A stretch of DNA of 64,000 nt from Mallotus nudiflorus (lineage: Eukaryota > Streptophyta > Magnoliopsida > Malpighiales > Euphorbiaceae), in the NCBI GenBank assembly GCA_947683625.1, contig CANTUR010000009.1, positions 509,501 through 573,500 on the forward strand, in the 5' to 3' direction. The stretch's first letter is position 1; each line of letters opens with the position of its first letter. This document shows positions 56,395 through 64,000 of this stretch, piece after piece. The notes under the pieces were generated by a model, which saw only the letters and a program-made list of their open reading frames with translations, was not told where the DNA came from and searched no databases. The translations under genes and the position numbers were made by a program.

Positions 56395-57420
56395 TATCTA
56401 CTTCTAATTCTTGGGTATTAGATATTGGATCAGGATCTCACATTTGTACTTAATGTGCAAAGTATAAAAAGGAGTACATCATTGGCTAGAGGCGAAGTGG
56501 ACCTACGAGTTGGCAATGGAGCAAGAGTTGTTGCTTTAACTGTAGGGACTTATAAGTTAACTTTGCCTAATGGACTTGTTTTAAATTTAGAAAATTGTTA
56601 TTATGTGCCTACTATGTGTAAGAATATTATTTTTATTTCTTTGTTGGATAAGAAAGGATTGAATTTATTATTAGGAATAATAAATGCAATATTTATCATG
56701 ATAACATTTTCTATGGATTTGCTCCACGTACTAGCGGTCTTTATGTTCTAAATGTTGAAGACACTAATGAAAAGTCAATTTATAACATTGATACAAAGAA
56801 GTCTAAATCTAATGATTTAAACACCATCTATCTCTGGCATTGTCATTTAGGCCACATAAATGAAAAATGAATTTCAAAGCTTCACCAAAATGGGCTTTTG
56901 AATTCATTTGATTGTGAATCATTTGAAACATGTGAATCTTGTTTACTAGGAAAAATGACTAAAACACCTTTTACTAGAAAATATGAGAGAGCTAATGATT
57001 TATTGGGCCTTATACATTCAGATGTATATGAGTCATTAAACTTAACTACTAGAGGAGGTTTCTAGTACTTCATCTCTTTCATAGATGATTTCAGTAGATA
57101 TGGCTATGTCTATCTAATGAAACATAAATCTAAATCTTTTGAAAAGTTCAAAGTTTTCAAGAATGAAGTACAAAACCAACCTGGTAAAAATATTAAAACA
57201 CTAAGATATGATTGAGGTGATGAATATTTAAGCCAAGAATTTGTAGATCATTTGAGATTATGGGATTATTTCACAATTGACTCCTCCAGGTACACCACAA
57301 TTAAATGGTGTGTCTGAATGGAGAAATAAGACTTTATTGGATATATTTTGATCAATGATGAGTCAATTTAATCTTCTAATCTCTTTTTGAGGATATTCTT
57401 TAAAAACTACTACATTCATT
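56395..57420 (+). pseudogene. H protease and integrase
   Basis: Protease: SWVLDIGSGSHIC at 56410-56448, in which D-I-G replaces the usual D-T-G. Then LENCYYVPTMCKNIIFISLL. Integrase: pre-integrase HHCC region (LWHCHLGHIN near 56835, CESCLLGKMTKTPF near 56935), first core Asp in LIHSDVYE (about 57010), and FIDDFSRYGYVYLMKHKS. The second Asp lies in RYD followed by a stop at 57211. The Glu region SEWRNKTLLD lies near 57315. Stops at 56867, 57062 and 57211 and a frameshift near 57265. Confidence 0.88.
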
Positions 57421-59480
57421 TTGAATAGAGTTCCAACAAAGGCAGTTGAAAAGATAACATATGAGATATGGACTGGAAAACTTCCCAGTTTGTCTTTTCT
57501 CAAGATTTGGGGATGTGATGCTTATGTGAAGCATCAAATCTCAGATAAACTACCACCTAAATCTGATAAATGCCTTTTTATGGGATATCCTAAAGAAACT
57601 AAAGGATATTATTTTTATAATGCTTCTAAGAACAAAGTGTTTGTTGCTCGAAATGGTGTATTTTTGGAAAGAGAATTTATTTCCAAAGGATCTAGTGGGA
57701 GCACAGTCCAACTTAAAGAAGTTCAAGACCCACAAAATAGCATTGTACTAAGTATGGAACCACAGCTAGATCAACAAGTAATTGTTGGACCTGCACAAGT
57801 ACCAAAAGGCCTAAGGAGGTTTGGTAGGACACATCAATTCCTAATGAGATATGGATTCTCATAACTGATGATAATGATGTGTTGATTGTGGATCAAAGTG
57901 AGCCCACATCCTATCAAGAGGCCATAAATATTCCTGACTCTGAGAAATGGCTAGAAGCCATGAAATCAAAAATGCAATCCATGTATGATAATCAAGTTTG
58001 GAACATAATTGACCCAACTGGTGGCTTAAAAACTATTGGATGCAAATGGGTTTTTAAAAAGAAAATAGACTTGGATGGCAATGTGCATACCTTTAAAGTA
58101 AAAATGGTTGCAAAGGGTTTCAAACAAACACATGGTATAGACTATGATGAAACCTTTTCACTAGTTGTTATGCTAAAATCTATTCGAATTCTCCTTGATG
58201 TAGCTGCATACTATGATTATGAGATATGGTAAATGGATGTCAAAATAACGTTTCTTAGTGGAAACCTACTTGAGGATGTGTACATGACACAACTAGAGGG
58301 TTTTATCAATCCTGAGAATTTTGGAAAGGTATGCAAGCTTCAAAAGTCCATTTATGGACAGAAGCAAGCATCTCGGAGTTAGAATCTTCATTTTGATGAA
58401 GCAGTCAAAGAGTTTGGCTTTATTAAGAATGAAGATGAACCTTGTGTTTACAAGAAGGTTAGTGGGAGCGCAATTGTGTTTTTAGTGTTGTATGTTGATG
58501 ACATACTACTCATTGGAAATGATATCCCTATTTTACAAAATGTTAAATCATGGCTATGAAATTGTTTTTCAATGAAAGACTTAAGTGAACCCGCTTATAT
58601 ATTAGGCATCAAGATCTATAGAGATAGATCTAAAAGGCTTATTAGCCTAAGTCATAGCACTTACATTGATAAGGTATTGAACAGGTTTAGCATGCAAGAC
58701 TCTAAGAGAGGATTCTTGCCAATGTCATATAGCATTAGTCTCAATAAGACTCAGTGTCCTATGGCACAAGATGAGCGAGACAGCATGAGTAAGATTCCAT
58801 ATGCTTATGCTATTGGATATATCATGTATGCAATGTTGTGTACTCGACTTAATGTTTCATATGCCTTAAGCACAATGAGCATATACCAGTCAAACCTAGT
58901 TGAAAGTCACTGGACAACAGTTAAAAATATCCTTAAGTACTTGAGAAGAACTAAGGATGCATTTTTATTGTATGGTGGTAAAGAATATGAGCTAGTTGTA
59001 AATGGTTACACGGATGTCAGCTTCCAAACTGATAACGATGATTTTCAATCATAGTCAGGTTATGTGTTTTATTTGAATGGAGGTATAGTGAGCTGGAGGA
59101 GTTCTAAGTAAGACACTGTTGCTGATTCTACAATAGAAGCTGAGTATATAGCTGCCTCATAAGCAGCTAAGGAGGCTGTTTGGATCAAGAAGTTCATAAC
59201 TAGACTAGGTGTTATTCCTAGTATATTAGATCCAGTAAACTTATATTATGATAATAATTGAGCTATAGCTCAAGCTAAGGAGCCCATATCACATTAGAGA
59301 TCCAAATACATACTCAGGCGTTATCATCTCATTCGATAAAATCATTAAGTGAGGAGATGTGAAGATTTGCAAAGTACCCATAAATGATAATGTTGTTGAT
59401 CCACTGGCGAAGACTCTTCCACAGCCTAAGCATGAGAGTTATACTAGGTCCATGGGTATTATTTTTAATATAGATTGGGC
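57421..59480 (+). pseudogene. H reverse transcriptase and RNase H
   Basis: The integrase C-terminal segment (RVPTKAVEKITYEIW, WGCDAYVKH; 57421-57864) leads into the RT: SYQEAINIPDSEKWLEAM, NQVWNIIDP, GCKWVFKKK, VAKGFKQTHGIDYDETFS, then after a stop at 58230 MDVKITFLSGNL and the intact catalytic YVDD at 58491-58502. The open frame 58572-59054 covers the connection (YILGIKIYRDRSK). RNase H: NGYTDVSFQTD, then ADSTIEAEYIAAS (about 59120-59160) and YYDNN. Several stops (58559, 59053, 59108, 59161). Confidence 0.92.
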
Positions 59481-59484
59481 CTAG

Positions 59485-59498
59485 TGCAAATGGGAGAT
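59485..59498 (+). other. H polypurine tract
   Basis: TGCAAATGGGAGAT immediately before the LTR start TGTTAATG. Confidence 0.85.
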
Positions 59499-61013
59499 TG
59501 TTAATGATATGCGCTCAGTCAATCATGTGTGACCATGTTTTGACTTTATTATTTTATTTAATAAAGAGGCATTTTTCATTATCATTTTGTGTTATGATAA
59601 TTACTTGAATAGTCAATTCTTACTAAAGTCATCAAGTATGTGACTTGATAATAAAACCCTTAAATTAAATATGAGTTCTATTCAAATTATCCCTAGTCAT
59701 AATAATATATTATGGCTAGTATAATGTTGATTGATGATTATGTTTTACTGATCATGAATAAGATATGTTAAGTCAACTTATAGGTATTATTTGGGAAATA
59801 ATGTACTAGATTAACCTATCATGAGAATACTACATAGATAATTGTCATAAGTAATTCTCTTCATAATAATATTGATTTAGTCCTTTGACCTTAAAATCAT
59901 CATGGATTTCTACATAACTATTATATATTTTGACACAATCTAACATTGTCTTTAACAGGATGATTAAATATATTGTTATTGGATATAAAATGAGTTATGT
60001 GAGGAATGTGAGTGATTGAGAAGGAATTTGTCCCTCATTTAATCTAAGTAAAATATCTATGGGCCCCTTAATAAGATAGACTGAGAAAAATGCATGGCCA
60101 TGCTAAAGTGAATTGATAAAGAGTTATCATTCTCAGTCTACTTAGAGTCAAGAAATAATATAATTGAATTATATAAGGATGATAGAAACTATGCTTTATA
60201 TTCCATCAAGATATCATATGATAAAGGGATTACAATACTTATTATGAATTAGGTTATGTCAGATTATTTACTTCACATGACTTGGGTAGTCATAATGTCT
60301 TGTTAGAGGCCACTTATGACTTGTAGGCCTAAATAGCGATTTGAGGCCCACTAATAACGTCACGTGAACCTACAGGGTCACACACTTAAAACAGGCCCAA
60401 AAATGGATATGGGTTTAAGAAGCACAAATATGCTCTATGGAAATAAATAACTAGTTTATTTATTTAAGGTAAAGGTTATCTTTAAAAAATAGAATATTAT
60501 TTCTGATTTAATTTTAAATAAAATCAAAACAATAATAATTGAGAAATTACCAAAAAGTTATTTTGGTAAGTGAAACCTTAATTAGAGATCTATAAATATG
60601 TTATATTCTCTAGGGTTTCACTAACTCAATCATTAGCCACCAAAAAATTTCATTTTTCTCCTCTTAGAAAAGCTAAAACATATAGTGATTTTATTCTTGA
60701 TTTGTGAGAAATCAAGAGAAGTGCTAGCACACAAAGTTTTCATTTTAATCAAGGATTGTTCATGTGGAAACTTATGGAGGACAGATTCTTTTAAAGACAT
60801 TTTGATCTGAACTACCAAAATCAAAAGCTCAAGGTAAGGTGTCACTGGAGTGAACCTCCTCTCCACTTTTCAAAAATCTTGTCTCTTTTGCGTTTGTGGT
60901 AAGATTTGAATACCCTAGTTTTAAATGAATTAATCAAATTACTTAGATCTGGATTAGGGTTTGTGATTAAAAGTTTGAATTTTTGCTGCATTTTTGAATC
61001 ACGAAACCCAACA
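59499..61013 (+). repeat. H 3' LTR
   Basis: 1,515 bp, TGTTAATGAT to ACCCAACA, direct repeat of 52327-53841. TATA box at 60590-60599. Confidence 0.95.
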
Positions 61014-61018
61014 ACACT
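61014..61018. repeat. Target-site duplication of H (right copy)
   Basis: ACACT, matching 52322-52326. Confidence 0.92.
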
Positions 61019-61800
61019 AATGCATTTAGAAGCTATATATTCACATATGAAGTGGAAGTCAACTTCCATATGGTGAGTCGAAGTAGTGAAAGCTACATTA
61101 AAGGAGATAAACACAACTCTTAAATTGTCACACCACATGTGAGGCACTTTGGTGATAGGCAGTCAAAGTTCTTTAAGCAAATGAGATAGCTAATGAAGCA
61201 CTACAATGACATTAGTGATAGCCTTAAATTCTACTTTAGTTGAACTTCGTGCGAAGGTTTTTGTTTTTTTTGAATGCCAGCTAATTAAATTACTGCCCTT
61301 GTGAATAAGATAACCTTATATAGACTTTCTTTCATTAAGATTGCTTGCCCAATCAGTATCCATAAACATAATATGATTAAAAGAATCAGTCTTAGTGATG
61401 TAAACTTTAAGCCTTTGTACCCTGTAGATAATGCAACACTCGTTTAAGTGCCTGCAAATGCGCTTGAGTAGGAAAGTTCATAAATTGAGTTAATTTACAA
61501 ACTCTAAATTTGGTCTTATGAAAGTCACATATTGCAAAGAGCCATAACATTGGCAAAATTTATATGCCATATCGATGGACAAAGCTAGTGAGGAATCTTT
61601 AAAGAGGGATTAACCTTGCACCATAGGAGTTAAGATTGGCTTGCAAGAAGACATGCCCATAAATGACAAAATACCTGAAATATAGTTTTGTTGAGACAAT
61701 AGAAGACCATTTGATTTTCAGGTAGCTTGGACACCTAAAAAATAATGCAATTGTCCTAATTCCTTCAAGGAAAAAGTAGTTGAGAGCTTATGAATAACTA
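61019..61800 (-). pseudogene. J RNase H
   Basis: Copia RNase H in several frames: DTDWASNLNERKSI near 61350-61310, GYLIHKGSNLISW near 61300-61260, RSSTKVEFKAITNVI near 61230-61190 (EFKA in place of the catalytic EYRA/EYKA), and HHMEVDFHFICEYIASKC near 61080-61020. The frame 61147-60842 runs into the H LTR and is not real beyond 61014. Confidence 0.75.
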
Positions 61801-62345
61801 AAGTAAGAAAGGCATCATTATGACCAGTCAAAATAATTTCATCAACATAGATGAGAATAAAACATTAGACAGTGTCTCTATTGTAGTGAAATAATAAAGA
61901 ATCATTGTGAGAATTAATGAAGCCAATTGTTTGAAGAAAATTACTCAACATGTGAAACCATGCTCTAGGAACCTGCTTCAGGCCATACAATGACTTGCAA
62001 AGCTTGTAAACATAGTGAGGATAATGGCAATCAATATAACCTTGAGGCTGAACCATGTGCATAGTTTCAGATAATTCACCATGAAGGAAAGCATTACTAA
62101 TATATAATTATTGAATATACCAATTATGGGAACTAAAAGTGTCCATGTAATATAAGCCATGCTCTTGTGTATAGCTGTTGGCAATAAGACGGGCTTTATA
62201 ACATTTAATATCACCATTGGCATGTCTTTTAATTTTATAAACCCATTTATTACCCATTATATTTGCATTTGGTGGTAGTGGCACTAGCTCCCAAGTATTT
62301 TTGCAATGCAATGCTTTAATTTCAACAACTATAGCATGTCGCCAT
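61801..62345 (-). pseudogene. J reverse transcriptase
   Basis: Minus-strand copia RT: NTWELVPLPPNANIMGNKWV then KIKRHANGDIKCYKARLIA (62311-62180), a shift at about 62110, then MVQPQGYID and YKLCKSLYGLKQVPRAWF (62062-61950). The catalytic box at 61849-61838 reads YVDE instead of YVDD. Stops and at least two frameshifts. Confidence 0.85.
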
Positions 62346-62880
62346 TAAGTGTATTATTTAGCTTTAGTGTAGCATGTTGGTTTAGAGTCAAAAAGAGCAT
62401 AAAAAACCAATGCATAAGTGTGAGTTCAGTTTATGGTTGCGGATGTTGACATTGAATAGGGTATGGTTGGGTGTGGAATGATGGTGGAGAAGAGATAGAG
62501 TTTTGTGGATCGAGTAAATTAATAAAAAAAATTTAATCTATTAGGATTAGCACTATGTTGTTAATGAGTTATAATTTTGGATAAAAGATGTAAGGTTAAA
62601 ATTAGCATTATGTTGTTAGCACTATGATGGGGATTTGGATAAAAGATGTAAAGTTGAGGTAATAGAATTGGATTTGGTAGTAGACTTTGTTGGAGAGGAA
62701 AGGGTTGAGGATTTAGAGTCAAAAGAGGGAGAGGGAGAAGATAAGGATAGAGAGGGGGATGGAGATGTAAACTTTGCACCTAATAAGAATTCTTGAGGAC
62801 TTGTAACTTATGGCAACAAAAGTTGTACCTACAAGAAAGGTGGATTAGGTGAAGTAGGACTTTTCTTGGAAGTGGTATTT
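62346..62880 (-). pseudogene. J integrase-RT linker, proline-rich
   Basis: The open frame 62779-62561 is low-complexity and rich in Pro, Leu and His (LHLHPPLYPYLLPLPLLTLN), like the variable linker found in plant copia polyproteins between integrase and RT. No domain. Confidence 0.55.
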
Positions 62881-64000
62881 GGATCAAATTGACTAAGAGC
62901 AAAGGGAAATTGAGTCTCATTAAATATTACATAGCAAGACATAAATATATGCCCACCTTCTTTGTCAAGGCATCAGTATCCATGGTAATGGGGTGAATAT
63001 CCTAGGAAAACACAGGCCTTTGTTCTAAAAGAAAATTTATGTTAATTAAAAGGGCATAAGAGAGGATAAATTGTGCATCCAAAAACCCATAAACATAAAC
63101 AATCTGGTGCTTTTTTGTACAAAACTTGAAATGGAATTTTATTTGAAAGAGATTGCGATAGCATGTGATTGATTAAAAAGACAATAGTTTCAAAGGCAAA
63201 ATGCCAAATTTTGAAAGGCATATTAGAATGACCCAGTAATGAAAGGCCAATATCAACAACATGTCTTATTTTTCTTCCGTCAGTTCCATTCTACTGATGA
63301 GCATGAGGGCGAGTTATCCTATAAAAAATGCCTGTGTGTTTTGAAATGAGTGAAAAAAGGGCAAAATTCCCCACTGCAATCATAATTAAAGGCTTTAATT
63401 TTTTTGTTAAATTAATTCTCAAAATTTTTTTGAAATTGAATAAAAATATAAAAGACATCACTTTTATTTAAATTAATTCTCAAAATTTTTTTGAAATTGA
63501 ATAAAAATATAAAAGACGTCACTTTTATTTTTTAATGGAAAAAACCAAGTAAACAAGGAATAATCATTAATAAAAATTAAGAAATATTTATTTCCATTAG
63601 AAGATTAAGCTAGAGCCAGACCCCATACATCAGAATGGATTAATTCTAATGGTTAAGTGCTTCCATGATGAGTAAGAGACAAACTAGTACGATGTAATTT
63701 GCCTAAATTACGTGCATGATAATTATTCAAAATAGTATTTTTATTTATACAAGGAAGCTGAACTTGATTGATAATGCTATGAACTACAACTGAATTTGGA
63801 TGTCCCATCCACTGGTGCCAAGTTTCCAAGGAAGTGAGATAAGCTGCAATGGAAGGAGAAGTTTGAACAAGTCAAGAATTCAACTTGTATAGTCGCAAGT
63901 CACTTGTTCCTCATAGCATAACATTATTGCTCTGACGATCCTTAACAAGAAAATAAGAAGGGTGAAATTCAATAGAATAATTGTTATTAGTACATAATTG
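62881..64000 (-). pseudogene. J integrase, truncated by window edge
   Basis: Copia integrase core and C-terminal part. C-terminal segment YGFLDAQFILS and QFPLL near 63100-62900. NKIPFQVLYKK near 63130. Core: IGLSLLGHSNMPFKIWHFAF near 63250-63190, VEWN and the Glu region near 63290, AFNYDCSGEFCPFF near 63400-63355 with the second Asp (YDCSGEF). A pre-integrase region with VLCYEEQVTCDYTS lies near 63930-63890. A 61-bp tandem duplication at 63409-63530 disrupts the frame. Confidence 0.78.
63409..63530. repeat. 61-bp tandem duplication within J integrase
   Basis: Two adjacent copies beginning AATTAATTCTCAAAATTTTT at 63410 and 63471, differing at one position (ACATCAC versus ACGTCAC). Confidence 0.95.

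Larger units (their letters stand above)
52327..61013 (+). mobile_element. Full-length Ty1/copia element H
   Basis: 8,687 bp with two 1,515-bp LTRs (52327-53841 and 59499-61013), perfect TSD ACACT, tRNA-iMet PBS and PPT. One polyprotein order: gag, protease, integrase, RT, RNase H, which defines Ty1/copia. LTRs differ at about 31 of 330 sampled bases. All domains are present with many stops. It lies inside copia J in the opposite orientation. Confidence 0.95.
52145..64000 (-). mobile_element. Ty1/copia element J, interrupted by H, running off right edge
   Basis: Minus-strand copia with integrase (63990-62880), proline-rich linker, RT (62340-61838), RNase H (61800-61014) and, left of H, the RNase H tail (52326-52145, motif NQLADIMMKPLS). 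No PPT or 3' LTR is found before 52145, so the 3' end seems lost. Gag and the 5' LTR lie beyond 64000. Confidence 0.85.

Noticed and set aside
60842..61147. 101-codon frame crossing the H 3' LTR end
   Set aside because: It joins J RNase H sequence to the H LTR across the TSD, so it is a chimera produced by the insertion.

Overview
This is about 64 kb of AT-rich nuclear DNA from a flowering plant, most likely a eudicot. The lineage call rests on its Athila, Tat/Ogre-type and Ty1/copia retrotransposons, a fragment of a UGT91-like glycosyltransferase gene, and LRR and PPR-like fragments. I do not assign a species. No intact cellular gene is visible. About 95% of the window is LTR retrotransposon, arranged as three nests that can be resolved from LTR ends, primer-binding sites (PBS), polypurine tracts (PPT) and target-site duplications (TSD).

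Nest 1 (1-22,287). A UGT91-like glycosyltransferase pseudogene (minus strand, 21,993 to about 21,020) is cut by a copia element K (minus; LTR, PBS and gag at 20,101-21,020). K is cut by an Athila element A1 (plus; 1-3,804 and 15,571-20,099, entering from beyond the left edge). A1 is cut by a full-length Athila element A2 (minus; 3,805-15,570) with LTRs of 1,525 and 1,526 bp, a tRNA-Asp-type PBS, gag, protease, RT, RNase H, integrase and a 3' env-like ORF.

Nest 2 (22,288-49,603). A Tat-lineage element T (minus, about 14.5 kb of its own sequence) has its 3' LTR split by a second Tat-like element E (minus; 23,327-36,075; perfect TSD CTTGG). E carries only gag and large tandem-repeat blocks. E contains a solo LTR in the opposite orientation (27,496-29,484; TSD GTATT), placed exactly at a boundary between units of a 122-bp repeat. 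T carries, antisense to its own pol, the remains of a multi-exon gene with a plant mobile domain (PMD).

Nest 3 (about 52,145-64,000). A copia element J (minus, running off the right edge) is interrupted by a complete but decayed copia element H (plus; 52,327-61,013; two 1,515-bp LTRs; TSD ACACT). Between nests 2 and 3 lies about 2.5 kb of AT-rich DNA with LRR and PPR-like gene fragments.

All coding regions carry stops and frameshifts. Hand counts over about 250-330 bp of LTR give roughly 5% divergence for A2, 9% for H and 18% for T and E, so A2 is the youngest insertion. The most interesting signals are: (i) a repeated palindromic GACTCGTGAC-type module present both in the Athila LTR U3 and upstream of the env-like ORF, each time followed by a TATA box, suggesting a second internal promoter; (ii) the antisense PMD gene in T; (iii) related 39-42 bp tandem repeats beside the 3' LTR of both Tat-like elements; and (iv) the pol-less element E.
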